Source: Pseudooceanicola algae
GTDB lineage: Bacteria > Pseudomonadota > Alphaproteobacteria > Rhodobacterales > Rhodobacteraceae
Length of the DNA stretch: 64,000 bases
NCBI RefSeq assembly: GCF_003590145.2
Contig: NZ_CP060436.1
Span: 654,001 to 718,000 of the forward strand
Direction: 5' to 3'
In this document: piece by piece, positions 8,369-16,757 of the stretch
Layout of the letters: each line of letters starts with the position of its first letter
How positions within the stretch are numbered: the stretch's first letter is position 1
Position numbers and translations under genes: made by a program
The notes under the pieces: model-generated
Told to the model about the DNA's origin: nothing
Database searches by the model: none
The model's input: the letters and a program-made list of their open reading frames with translations, nothing else

Positions 8369-8397
8369 TTGATATGGGCTGAAAACCCCAAGGTCAA
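8369..8397 (-). promoter_or_regulatory. Probable promoter of the ilv leader
   Basis: On the minus strand TTGACC (8397-8392) is separated by 17 bases from TATCAA (8374-8369), a good -35 and a fair -10 for the housekeeping sigma factor. Transcription would start near 8362, some 35 bases before the leader peptide and 135 bases before the attenuator T-run, as expected for an attenuated operon. No competing promoter of similar quality was seen. Confidence 0.6.
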
Positions 8398-8633
8398 CCG
8401 CAAATCTGGCCCTAAAATGTCGCGAGGCGTGGAAATTCTTTCCGAAAATTGCGTATTGGCCCCTGAAAATTGCCGAAACACGCGGATCCCCCGTGGGTTC
8501 GGGGTGGAATCGTGGCGGTCTGACCGCATTGTCCCGGCGACACGGCGGTCATTCAAGGACGGCAACAGCCATGGCCCCGCCGCTGGGACTGCGGACGGGG
8601 CAAGGGCGGATGTATCGGACAGGGCCGGAGGGT
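8398..8633. other. Intergenic spacer upstream of the ilv promoter
   Basis: Together with the ilv leader region this makes a gap of about 300 bases between the leader peptide and the carbonic-anhydrase-like gene. Short frames exist on both strands but none has a ribosome-binding site or recognisable protein. Apart from the -35 element at its left edge I see no further structured element. The sequence to about 8470 is AT-richer than its surroundings, as expected near a promoter. Confidence 0.5.
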
Positions 8634-9539
8634 CTACTGGATCGGGGCCAGCAGTTCCGGTGCAGTGACGAGGGCTCGGACGCCATGGGAATGGTCCTCG
8701 TCAAAGGCATTGCCGTCCATGGTCCACCGATGCAGAGACGAAATATCGAGGCGCGCGCACCGTGGGCGCACTGACCATGTCACCTGCATCGGCGAACAGA
8801 TCGACTGGGTATAGCTGGGCCCGGTCGTCGAGCCGCGGAAAACGATGGGCGTACCTGTGTCGCCGGGCAGGGAATGGGGCTGAGGCCGGCCATTCGTCAT
8901 GTCGCCATCGTAGTCATACGCCTCGAAATTCAGTGCGAAGGGGTCGTTGACCAGCAGGAAGACCTGGCTTTCCACGCGCAGCGTCGGGTTTGCACAGGCA
9001 TCCGACAGGCAAGCGCCCAGGCCCGGCCCGGGCTGCACGTCGCACGAGGAATAGACCCAATGCACCTCGATCGTGTCGCCGGGTTTCACACCGTGGAAGG
9101 GGCCATGCCCAAAGGCGGGGTCCTCAAGCTCGGATTGTGTCAGCTGGTCCGAGCCTTCGCATTGATACCCGCCGAAATCCGGGTCGGAGGAGCGGATGGA
9201 AAACCCCGGCCCCTTGTGCTCGGCATTGGTATGGGTGTGGATATTGCACAGGCTCATGTTCTCCGGGGCTTGCGCCATCGGGAAGCTCTGGCCGTTGGTG
9301 CCATCCAGAAGCGAGATGTCGCGCGGCGTCTGCGGACCGAACCCCTGACACAGCGGACCATCTTCGGGCACGGGGGCAGTGGACTGGGCGGGGGCAGCGG
9401 ACCGGGCGGTGGCAGTGGGGGCAGAATCCCGACCCGGGCCCGGTTCTGTTGCGTCCCCCGCCACGTCGCCAATCGCCGTCAGCGGCACGAAGAGGGCAAG
9501 GGCCGCGATGAGCGGAGTGAGGCGAACCTGCATCGGCAT
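8634..9539 (-). CDS. Probable delta-class carbonic anhydrase (secreted)
   Basis: A 301-residue exported protein. A signal peptide covers about residues 5-24, followed by a 40-residue Pro/Ala/Thr-rich linker and a cysteine-containing beta-rich domain. The segment NIHTHTNAEHKG gives histidines 101, 103 and 108. I associate this pattern with the delta-class carbonic anhydrases first known from diatoms and later seen in marine bacteria. Six or more cysteines suit a disulfide-stabilised periplasmic enzyme. It would interconvert CO2 and bicarbonate outside the cytoplasmic membrane. AGGA precedes ATG 9539 by five bases. It stands alone on the minus strand between ilv and the two-component genes. The class assignment is from memory of the motif; a generic secreted metalloprotein is the alternative. 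Confidence 0.68.
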   Translation of the reverse strand: MPMQVRLTPLIAALALFVPLTAIGDVAGDATEPGPGRDSAPTATARSAAPAQSTAPVPEDGPLCQGFGPQTPRDISLLDGTNGQSFPMAQAPENMSLCNIHTHTNAEHKGPGFSIRSSDPDFGGYQCEGSDQLTQSELEDPAFGHGPFHGVKPGDTIEVHWVYSSCDVQPGPGLGACLSDACANPTLRVESQVFLLVNDPFALNFEAYDYDGDMTNGRPQPHSLPGDTGTPIVFRGSTTGPSYTQSICSPMQVTWSVRPRCARLDISSLHRWTMDGNAFDEDHSHGVRALVTAPELLAPIQ

Positions 9540-9651
9540 TCCGTTCCTATTGATCTGTTTCGAGGTTTCTAGGATCTTTCTCTTGCCAAATACTTGAATG
9601 GCACGCCCAATCGAAATCGGGGTTAACCAAATGCAACCTCATGAAATGGGC

Positions 9652-10347
9652 TCAGAAACCCCGTCCGGTGCCCTGTAGAACCCCATGTTCCATAGCATAA
9701 CGGGTCAACCCGGCGGTCGATGAAATACCAAGCTTTGTCTTGATGTTCTTGCGATGGGTCTCGACCGTGCGGACCGAGATATCCAGCGCCAGGGCCACGT
9801 CCTTATTGCTTTTGCCCTGCGCGAGTTGAAGCAGGATCGTCTGTTCGCGGTTGGTCAGATGCGACGGGGTACGCTGTGGCGCCAGGGATCCTTGCGCGCC
9901 CGTGCAAAGGTAGCGCAGGCCCGCCATGACCGCATCGATGGCGCGCTTGATCTCGTCCGTCGGCACGTCCTTCAGCACATAGCCCTGCGCCCCGTGGTCC
10001 AGCGCGGTCGAGATATATTCGGCGCTGTCATGCATCGACAGGATCAGGATCTTCAGGTCCGGGGCATTTTCCAACAGGATTTCGCAGGCGGTCAAGCCGC
10101 TCATCCCCGGCATGTTGAGGTCGAGCAGGATGACGTCGGGCTGGACGGAGGGAAGGGCCTCGATGATCTCGGGGCCCGATCCATAGGTACCCACGACCTC
10201 GATATCGGGGAAGGAGTCCAGGATCGCCTCGATCCCTTCGGCGACCATGGGGTGATCATCGACCACGGCGACGCGCACCGGGGCGCGGCGGGCGGCGAAC
10301 GTTTGCGCGTCATTGGCATGGTCGGGCGGAATGGGGGGCAAGGTCAT
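9652..10347 (-). CDS. NarL/FixJ-family response regulator
   Basis: A 231-residue two-domain regulator. The receiver domain (about residues 24-140) has the acidic pair Asp30-Asp31, phosphoacceptor Asp76 in VILLDLNMPGMSG, and the conserved Lys in YVLKD. The LuxR-type HTH (about 163-225) has LTNREQTILLQLAQGKSNKDVALALDISVRTVETH. An extra 23-residue N-terminus precedes the receiver. Its ATG overlaps the stop of the histidine kinase (ATGA), so the two are coupled partners. The pair is divergent from the TRAP transporter genes, which are the most likely targets. Confidence 0.93.
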   Translation of the reverse strand: MTLPPIPPDHANDAQTFAARRAPVRVAVVDDHPMVAEGIEAILDSFPDIEVVGTYGSGPEIIEALPSVQPDVILLDLNMPGMSGLTACEILLENAPDLKILILSMHDSAEYISTALDHGAQGYVLKDVPTDEIKRAIDAVMAGLRYLCTGAQGSLAPQRTPSHLTNREQTILLQLAQGKSNKDVALALDISVRTVETHRKNIKTKLGISSTAGLTRYAMEHGVLQGTGRGF

Positions 10348-11798
10348 GCGCTTTCCTGTCCGGGAAGGGTGTCGGCCGACTGGCCGGGGGAGGCGTCATT
10401 GGGGGTGATATTGGTCGGGTCGATGATCTTGGACAGGGGGACCTGCACTTCGATCACCGTGCCACCGCGGGACGACAGGATGCGCAGGGAGCCTTCCATT
10501 TGCTCGGCGCGTTCCTGCATGTTGCGCAATCCGATACCGGGGCCAAGGGCGCTGTCGGTATTGCGCATCCCGTGGCCATTGTCGGAAATCCGCATCATGG
10601 CGCCGTTGCGGTGGCCGCGGATCTCGACCGAAACGCGGGTGGCTCCGGAGTGACGTTCGATATTGGTCAGCGCTTCCTGCGCGATCCGGTAGAGAGAGAT
10701 CTTCACGTCGGAATCCAGCCGGTTGCGGAAGACCACCGTGGAAAATTCGGTCTCGATCCCGGTGCGGGAGCCGAAATCCGCGACCAGGACCTTGACCGCA
10801 GGGCCAAGGCCAAGATCGTCGAGCACGCCGGGACGCAGGTCGCGGCTGATCCGGCGGACCTCCTGAATGGCATTGCCCAGCCCCTCCATCCCGCGATCCA
10901 GCGTCTCACCGGCGCGCGCGTCGCCGGCATCGAGCCGCCGCCGCGCGCTGTCCAGCGCATAGCGGACCCCGACCAGAAGCTGGCTGATGCCATCGTGCAG
11001 CTCGCGGGCGACGCGGCCGCGTTCCTCTTCCTGGGCATCGAAAACCCGTTGGGTCAGTTGTTTCAGCTTGGCATCGGCCAGCCGCCGTTCGCGGATGTTG
11101 ATCAGCATGCCAGAGCCGAAGACGACGAACAGGGCCCCGGCCGTGATGCCGCCGATATAAAGGAAGGTCTGGCGCACCCGAACCTGCACATCCGCCCGCG
11201 CGGCGGCGGTGCTTGCCAGCACGTCGTCAATGAAGACCCCGGTGCCCATCGCCCATTTCCACGAATGCAGCGGCGCGATGAAAGAGACCATCAGCGCTTC
11301 CTCTCCGGTCGAAGGCTTGGGCCACAGATGCGCCACCCAGCCGGTACCCTGACGCGCGGTGGCGATGAAGTCCTGCACCACCTTGCGCCCTTCGCCATCC
11401 TGCAGATCCCACCAGTTGCGATTGATCATCCCGGTCTGGCGGGGCGAAACAAGGTTGTTGCCATCGTAATCGTAGACGAAAAAGAACCCGTCATCGCCAT
11501 AGGTCATTGCCGAGAGGATCTGCTTGACCTGCTCCTGCGCCGCGCGGTCGTCGGGGCCGGCCATGCCGTAGACATAGTTGAAGCCGTTCTTGGCCTGGGT
11601 GACATAATTGCGCAGTTCGGCCTTCTTGGCCTCGATCATCTGGCGCTCCAGGGTCGCGATCTCGCGTTCCGCAAGAGCGCGGGACTGATCCGCCACCAGG
11701 GCCGAGATCGCCGCCACCGCCAGCACAAGCGGCAGGGTCGCCAGAAGGAAAAGCTTCTGACCGTAGCTGAGGTTGATCCGGGGCAAATGGGTACGCAT
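10344..11798 (-). CDS. Sensor histidine kinase with single-Cache periplasmic domain
   Basis: A 484-residue membrane kinase. TM1 spans about residues 15-36; a periplasmic Cache-type sensor (about 37-210) includes GDDGFFFVYDYDGNNLVSP and the WVAHLWPKP segment; TM2 covers about 211-233. The dimerisation domain is of the HisKA_3 type with phosphoacceptor His268 in RVARELHDGISQLL, followed by an ATPase domain (IAQEALTNIERHSGA, later DNGHGM and GIGLRNM). HisKA_3 kinases signal to NarL-type regulators, which matches the overlapping partner. Single-Cache sensors often bind small carboxylates, consistent with control of the adjacent 2-oxoacid-type TRAP transporter. Confidence 0.92.
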   Translation of the reverse strand: MRTHLPRINLSYGQKLFLLATLPLVLAVAAISALVADQSRALAEREIATLERQMIEAKKAELRNYVTQAKNGFNYVYGMAGPDDRAAQEQVKQILSAMTYGDDGFFFVYDYDGNNLVSPRQTGMINRNWWDLQDGEGRKVVQDFIATARQGTGWVAHLWPKPSTGEEALMVSFIAPLHSWKWAMGTGVFIDDVLASTAAARADVQVRVRQTFLYIGGITAGALFVVFGSGMLINIRERRLADAKLKQLTQRVFDAQEEERGRVARELHDGISQLLVGVRYALDSARRRLDAGDARAGETLDRGMEGLGNAIQEVRRISRDLRPGVLDDLGLGPAVKVLVADFGSRTGIETEFSTVVFRNRLDSDVKISLYRIAQEALTNIERHSGATRVSVEIRGHRNGAMMRISDNGHGMRNTDSALGPGIGLRNMQERAEQMEGSLRILSSRGGTVIEVQVPLSKIIDPTNITPNDASPGQSADTLPGQESA

Positions 11799-12110
11799 GA
11801 CTTCGGACCATAGAAGCGGCCTGCGATTCCCACAATTGCCGGGCGGGCGCGGGTCTTGTCCTGCCCCGAATCACGGCGGCGTGATCGTCGCGTGACTTGT
11901 CCAGGGGCCGCCGCTGCGCGCCCGTATCCCCGACGCCCATCTTTTCGAATGGCCTGTTCTGTCATCCTCTTGGGTAATTTCCGCAAATTTTCCGCTCAAT
12001 TTACGTAGTACTTGGTATTTCGAGGCCCCTGGAACGCCGATAGGCTGCCCGGACTTTAATGCCGCGCCGTGCAGACGACCCGGTGGCGCGGTCTCTAGGG
12101 AGGAGAAAAT
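11799..12110. promoter_or_regulatory. Divergent promoter region between kinase and TRAP operons
   Basis: A 312-bp spacer between genes transcribed away from each other. An AT-rich stretch from about 11965 to 12025 contains TTTACGTAGTACTTGGTA (from 12000), with a TACGTA core that could be a regulator site or overlap a -10 for the TRAP operon. No strong -35/-10 pair was identified. A GGAGGAG ribosome-binding site at about 12099 serves the binding-protein gene. The response regulator encoded next door is the obvious candidate to bind here. Confidence 0.4.
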
Positions 12111-13196
12111 ATGGATCGTCGTTCTTTTCTGAGAACATCCGCCTTGGGCGGTTCCGCAGCAGCGGCCAGCACCCTGGCCGCGCCGGCAATCGCGCAGGGC
12201 AACATGACCCTGACCATGGTCACCACCTGGCCGCGCGGCCTGGCCGGTGTCTGGGATTCGGTCGAGCGCTTTGCCGATAACGTCAATTCCATGTCCGGCG
12301 GTTCGATCACCGTCGAGCCGAAGGCGGCCGGCGAACTTGTCGGTGCGCTGGAAGTCTTCGATGCCGTGACCGCCGGTCAGGCGGACATGTACCACGGGGC
12401 CGATTATTACTTTGTCGGCCAGCATCCGGCCTGGGCCTATTTCACCACGGTGCCCTTCGGCATGACCGCGCCGGAAATGATGACCTGGTACTATGCCAAC
12501 GGCGGGATGGAGCTGCATCACGAGCTTGGCGAGATCTTTGGCCTGAAAAGCTTTATCGCTGGCCAGACAGCGGCGCAGGGTGGCGGCTGGTTCCGCAACC
12601 AGATCAATTCCGCTGATGATTTCAAAGGGTTGAAGTTCCGTATGCCGGGCCTTGGGGGGCAGGCGCTGGCCAAGCTGGGCGCCTCTGTTCAGGTGCTTCC
12701 GGGCGGCGAGATCTATCAGGCGTTGTCCACCGGCGCCCTGGACGGGACCGAATGGATCGGCCCCTGGTCGGACGAAAAGCTAGGCCTGCAAGAGGTCTGC
12801 GACTATTACTACCCGGCTGGTTTCCACGAGCCGGGCGCGGCGCTGTCGGTGGCGACCAACCTCGACATCTTCAACGAGATGACGCCAGTACAGCAGAAGA
12901 TCATCGAAGTGGCTGCCGCCGAAGCGCACCAGCACAACTACGCCTTGTTCATCGCCAACAACGGGCCGGCCCTGCAGCGTCTGCAATCGGGCGGCACCAA
13001 TGTGCAGGCCTTCCCGGACGAAGTCTGGACGGCTTTCGGCGCGGCCTCGAAAGAAGTTCTGGACGGCTTCATGGACGACGAGATGTTCGCCACGATCCGC
13101 GACAGCGCAGAGGCGTCGATGAAATCGGCCTCCGGTTGGATGTCGGTGTCGGACTCGGCCTACACCGCACAGCGGAACCGCGTTCTGGGCAGCTGA
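12111..13196 (+). CDS. TRAP transporter substrate-binding protein (TakP/DctP family)
   Basis: A 361-residue periplasmic binding protein exported by the Tat system: MDRRSFLRTSALGG has the twin-arginine motif at residues 3-4, and cleavage is expected after AIAQ. The mature protein opens LTMVTTWPRGLAGV, with AGELVGALEVFDAVTAGQADMYHG and the conserved FRMPGLGG motif containing the carboxylate-binding Arg. This is the TakP branch, whose Rhodobacter member binds pyruvate and other 2-oxoacids. It is the first gene of a three-gene TRAP operon and is preceded by GGAGGAG. A hairpin in the 185-bp gap behind it may keep the binding protein more abundant than the permease. Confidence 0.92.
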   Translation: MDRRSFLRTSALGGSAAAASTLAAPAIAQGNMTLTMVTTWPRGLAGVWDSVERFADNVNSMSGGSITVEPKAAGELVGALEVFDAVTAGQADMYHGADYYFVGQHPAWAYFTTVPFGMTAPEMMTWYYANGGMELHHELGEIFGLKSFIAGQTAAQGGGWFRNQINSADDFKGLKFRMPGLGGQALAKLGASVQVLPGGEIYQALSTGALDGTEWIGPWSDEKLGLQEVCDYYYPAGFHEPGAALSVATNLDIFNEMTPVQQKIIEVAAAEAHQHNYALFIANNGPALQRLQSGGTNVQAFPDEVWTAFGAASKEVLDGFMDDEMFATIRDSAEASMKSASGWMSVSDSAYTAQRNRVLGS

Positions 13197-13217
13197 GACC
13201 CTGAACCTTTGAAAGAC

Positions 13218-13247
13218 GGGCTGTGCATCGGCAACGATGCGCAGCCC
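13218..13247 (+). terminator. Hairpin between TRAP binding-protein and permease genes
   Basis: GGGCTGTGCATCG (13218-13230), loop GCAA, and CGATGCGCAGCCC (13235-13247) form a 13-bp stem with one G-T pair and a stable GNRA-type tetraloop. There is no T-run, so it is more likely an mRNA-stabilising or partial-termination element than a full terminator. The rest of the gap to 13381 holds no gene. Confidence 0.6.
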
Positions 13248-13381
13248 ATTGCGAAAGGATCTGCCGGGCGGCATCGCCCATGCAGGAAAGCAACAGGGCA
13301 GGGACCACGGCCGGGGCCGTCGGACCCTAGGCAGGGACGGGGGCGCGGCAACGACCGGCGCCGTCGGAAAAGGGGGGAAGG

Positions 13382-14275
13382 ATGTTTACCGGATTTGTCT
13401 GGCTGATCACGCAGATCGGGCTGGGCTTTTACAACATTGGCTATGCGCTGACCCATCCGGGCCTCTGGCTCAACTGGGCGGACAGCGAGGCGCTGATCCG
13501 TTTCATCTATTACGGGGCCTCGGTCGAATTCTTCTTTGCCGTCTTCGACATCTTCCTGGTGGTGACCGTGGTGGGGCTGATCTACCGCCCCTTCATGTGG
13601 GGCATGGTCCGGGGGCTGGAAGGCTTTGCCAATGTCGTCGGGCGCACCGCCGCCTGGGCCGGGCTGATCATGGTCGGCCAGCAGATCGTCATCGTCTTCC
13701 TGCAGTCCATCTTCCGACTGGGCGAGATCTCGATCTCGCCGCTGGGGATCGGGTTCACCCAATCGATCAGCTGGTACGCTGAGGGGCTGAAGCTGTGGAA
13801 TGCCGCCGTGGTGGCGCTTTGCGTCAGCTATACCTTCGTGCAGGGCGGGCATGTGCGGGTCGACCTGATCTATGCACCGCTGAGATTCCGCGCCAAGCGG
13901 GTGGTGGACATGTTCGGGGCGCTGTTCTTCATGCTGCCGGTCTGCACGCTGGTCTGGATGTATTCCTGGTTCTTCCTGTGGCGGCACCTGATCACGCCCA
14001 AGGTCTCGGCCAGCGACCGGATCGACCTGCTGATGCGCAAGGCGCGCATCGTGAAATGGAACGTCGAGACCATCGGCTTCAGCCCGGACGGCTTCAACGG
14101 CTACTTCCTGTTCAAGATCCTGATCCTCTGCTTCGTCGCTCTGGTGGCGCTGCAGGCGGTGGCCTTCTTCTATCGGTCCTTCCTTGAATGCATCGAAGGC
14201 GAGGATGCCGAAGGAAAGTACCTCGACCGCGACACGCTTGGCGCCGGTGAAGAAGCCTATGAAGGCACGCATTAA
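13382..14275 (+). CDS. TRAP transporter small permease subunit, enlarged (TakQ-like)
   Basis: A 297-residue membrane protein. Four DctQ-type transmembrane helices lie around residues 50-70, 90-115, 135-155 and 175-200, with the family signature VQGGHVRVDLIY at about residues 155-166. It is longer than usual DctQ subunits (about 160-200): an additional N-terminal hydrophobic hairpin (FVWLITQIGLGFYNIGY) precedes the core and another helix lies near residues 245-270. A GGGGGGAAGG ribosome-binding site precedes ATG 13382. It docks the binding protein together with the large subunit encoded 15 bases downstream. Confidence 0.88.
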   Translation: MFTGFVWLITQIGLGFYNIGYALTHPGLWLNWADSEALIRFIYYGASVEFFFAVFDIFLVVTVVGLIYRPFMWGMVRGLEGFANVVGRTAAWAGLIMVGQQIVIVFLQSIFRLGEISISPLGIGFTQSISWYAEGLKLWNAAVVALCVSYTFVQGGHVRVDLIYAPLRFRAKRVVDMFGALFFMLPVCTLVWMYSWFFLWRHLITPKVSASDRIDLLMRKARIVKWNVETIGFSPDGFNGYFLFKILILCFVALVALQAVAFFYRSFLECIEGEDAEGKYLDRDTLGAGEEAYEGTH

Positions 14276-14290
14276 GGGGGCGCGAGCTTC

Positions 14291-16645
14291 ATGATTTTCG
14301 GATTGGACGGGGTCGAAATTGGCCTCATCATCGTTTTCCTGAGCCTTTTCGCCGGGATTCTTTCAGGCTTCCCGGTGGCTTTCGCCATCCCGGGGGCAGG
14401 TCTGTTCGCCTTTGCCATCATCGCCGCGCTGGATGCCAACGGCATGTTGATCCATCAGGCGATCGACACCTCGACCGAGGCCTACCGGACCCTGGTGGCC
14501 ACCGGCGTGCATCCCGAAACGGTGTCGCATTTCCGCTATCCGGATCTGCCGCTGATTGCCGGGCCGGTGTTCGAGCGTGGCTGGGAAACCGCCATGGACC
14601 GCAACCTGTCCTTCATCGTGAACCGGATGAACGAACGGGTCTTTGCCGGTCAGAGCATCGAGACCCTGCTGGCCGTGCTGATGTTCGTGCTGATGGGGAT
14701 CACGCTGGAACGCTCCAAGATCGCCAATGATCTGCTGACCACCATGGCACGGGTCTTTGGCCCGCTGCCGGGCGGCCTGGCCGTTTCCGTTGTCGTCGTT
14801 GGCGCCTTCCTGGCCGCTTCGACCGGGATCGTCGGGGCCACCGTGGTGACCATGGGCTTGCTGTCGCTGCCGACCATGCTGCGCAACGGCTACAGTGCCG
14901 AGCTGTCGACCGGGGTGATCGCGGCCTCTGGTACGCTGGGGCAGATCATTCCGCCCTCGATCGTGATCGTGCTTCTGGGAACGCTGGCGGGGGATCTTTA
15001 TTCCGCCGCGCAAGAGGCCCGCGCGCAAAGCTTTGGCTGTTCGGATGCGCTGACCTACCTTGGCAAGCCGGCGGTGGTCTCTGTCGGGACGCTGTTTCAG
15101 GCGGCAATGCTGCCGGGAATTCTGTTGGCGCTGCTGTATGCGCTTTATGCCTTCGGCTATGCACTGGTGCGGCCCGAGAATGCGCCTGCCGTGCATCTTG
15201 AGGCGAAAACGGGCGGCACGACCACGCGGGGCGAAGGCCTGACCTGGTTCCTGCTGGTGCCGGTCGGGATCATCGCCGGGGCGATCCTGTGCAGCCAACT
15301 GGGCGTGATCGGGTCGCAGGACCTGAGCGTGTCGAACTATGCCGCCGCCGAGCAAACGGGTCTGCTGCGCACCAATGTCAGCGAAACCTGCCAGGCGGCG
15401 ATGATCGACCTGCATGGGCAATCGGCCTGGGATGCTTCGGTCGCTCAACAGGCCGCATCGAGCGCGGCGGGCGTGTCTACCCAGGGCCATACCCTGAGCG
15501 AAGACGAAGTCGCGGCGGCCGTGCTGGCCAAGGCCGCAGCCGCCGCGCCGATCGGCAACGGGCTCGCGGTGGTCGTCGTCCTGCTGGGCCTGACCCTGAC
15601 GCTGGCACGCGGGGTGGCACCGTTGGCCTCGCCGCGCCCCTTGTTGATCGGCTTTGCCGGACTGGCGCTGGCGCTGCTGGCGGATGTGCTGTTCATCACG
15701 CCCTATACTTCGCCCGAGGGGCAGTTCCTGATCCTGGCGATCCCGCTGGCGCTGACCCTGTGGTCCTGTCGGACGGCTGCTGCGCGACTGGCGCAGAACG
15801 AGCTGATCCGGGTGGTCTTTCCACCACTGATGCTGATCATCGCCGTGCTGGGGTCGATCCTTGGCGGGATCACCAACCCGACGCCGGCGGCCGCCCTTGG
15901 GGCCGGTGGGGCGATCATGCTGGCCGCCTATCGCAAGCTGCGCGAAGAGGGGCGGGACCCCTGGGTCATCACCTGGGCCACCATCGCGCTGGTGGTGATG
16001 ATCGTGATGGGGATGAACTTTGACCTGCGGATCAACAAGGACGAGGTGCAGGTCGCTGACTTCATCGCCTACCTGGCGGCAGCTGCCGCCTACATGTTCG
16101 CGGGCTTCGGGCTGATCTATTCGTGCTACACGCTCTACCGGACATGTGTCTTGCAGCCGGTGGTGCGCGAGACGGCCAAGGTGACTTCGATGGTGTTCAC
16201 CATTCTCGTGGGATCGCAGTTGCTGAACCTGGTTGTGATCTCATTTGGTGGCGAAGAATACATCCAGGATTTCCTGCGCAGTTACGACAGTGAGTTCAAG
16301 GTTTTCCTGATCGTCATGCTGGTGCTCTTCGTGCTGGGGTTCGTGCTGGATTTCCTCGAGATCATCTACATCGTGATCCCCATTGTCGGGCCGGTGATCT
16401 ATGGCGGCAGTTTCGATCCCAAGTGGGTGACGATCATGATTGCGGTGAACCTGCAGACGAGCTTCCTGACGCCGCCCTTCGGCTTTGCCCTGTTCTATTT
16501 GCGGGGGGTGGCGCCGCCGTCGGTGACCACGGGGCACATCTATCGCGGGATCATCCCCTTTGTCGGGATTCAGATCCTGGGGCTGGCGCTGCTGTGGTTC
16601 GTGCCGCAGATCGTGACGGTCGTGCCCTCCCTGCTGGGGCGGTAA
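14291..16645 (+). CDS. TRAP transporter large permease subunit, enlarged (TakM-like)
   Basis: A 784-residue polytopic membrane protein. The DctM core is recognised from AGILSGFPVAFAIPGAG near the start, TGIVGATVVTMGLLSLPTML and SGTLGQIIPPSI in the middle, and GGITNPTPAAALGAGGA and TSFLTPPFGFALFYLRGV near the end. Usual TRAP large subunits have about 430 residues; here insertions occur after the first helix, around residue 240, and as a roughly 170-residue stretch (about 340-510) with a non-membrane Ala/Ser-rich part and two extra helices. It catalyses sodium-coupled solute import. The enlarged form is shared with the TakM branch as far as I recall. Confidence 0.9.
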   Translation: MIFGLDGVEIGLIIVFLSLFAGILSGFPVAFAIPGAGLFAFAIIAALDANGMLIHQAIDTSTEAYRTLVATGVHPETVSHFRYPDLPLIAGPVFERGWETAMDRNLSFIVNRMNERVFAGQSIETLLAVLMFVLMGITLERSKIANDLLTTMARVFGPLPGGLAVSVVVVGAFLAASTGIVGATVVTMGLLSLPTMLRNGYSAELSTGVIAASGTLGQIIPPSIVIVLLGTLAGDLYSAAQEARAQSFGCSDALTYLGKPAVVSVGTLFQAAMLPGILLALLYALYAFGYALVRPENAPAVHLEAKTGGTTTRGEGLTWFLLVPVGIIAGAILCSQLGVIGSQDLSVSNYAAAEQTGLLRTNVSETCQAAMIDLHGQSAWDASVAQQAASSAAGVSTQGHTLSEDEVAAAVLAKAAAAAPIGNGLAVVVVLLGLTLTLARGVAPLASPRPLLIGFAGLALALLADVLFITPYTSPEGQFLILAIPLALTLWSCRTAAARLAQNELIRVVFPPLMLIIAVLGSILGGITNPTPAAALGAGGAIMLAAYRKLREEGRDPWVITWATIALVVMIVMGMNFDLRINKDEVQVADFIAYLAAAAAYMFAGFGLIYSCYTLYRTCVLQPVVRETAKVTSMVFTILVGSQLLNLVVISFGGEEYIQDFLRSYDSEFKVFLIVMLVLFVLGFVLDFLEIIYIVIPIVGPVIYGGSFDPKWVTIMIAVNLQTSFLTPPFGFALFYLRGVAPPSVTTGHIYRGIIPFVGIQILGLALLWFVPQIVTVVPSLLGR

Positions 16646-16653
16646 GCGGGAAC

Positions 16654-16690
16654 GGATGCGCCGCGGACCCTTTGGGCCCACGGCGCATCC
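16654..16690 (+). terminator. Strong hairpin after the TRAP operon
   Basis: GGATGCGCCG (16654-16663) pairs perfectly with CGGCGCATCC (16681-16690), with a further CCC/GGG pairing inside the loop. It begins nine bases after the stop of the large permease gene. No T-run follows, but it is the only structure between this operon and the convergent leucyltransferase gene, so a terminator role is likely. Confidence 0.6.
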
Positions 16691-16730
16691 GGCCTCCGGC
16701 GGGGATATTTATCGACAGGGAAACAGGAGG
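16691..16730 (+). repeat. Dispersed repeat, partial copy (GGGATATTT...CAGGGAAAC type)
   Basis: The segment CTCCGGCGGGGATATTT followed by a few variable bases and CAGGGAAAC is the reverse complement of the left part of two longer copies (TTTCCCTGTT..AAATATCCC) at 22184 and 36887. All three lie between genes close to operon ends. It is a short intergenic repeat of the kind found many times in Rhodobacteraceae genomes. Confidence 0.6.
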
Positions 16731-16757
16731 GTGCTTGGTGGGGGCTGCGCTGGCGGC

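Noticed and set aside
8353-8565. 70-codon minus-strand frame upstream of the ilv leader
   Set aside because: It covers the promoter, lacks a ribosome-binding site and resembles no protein.
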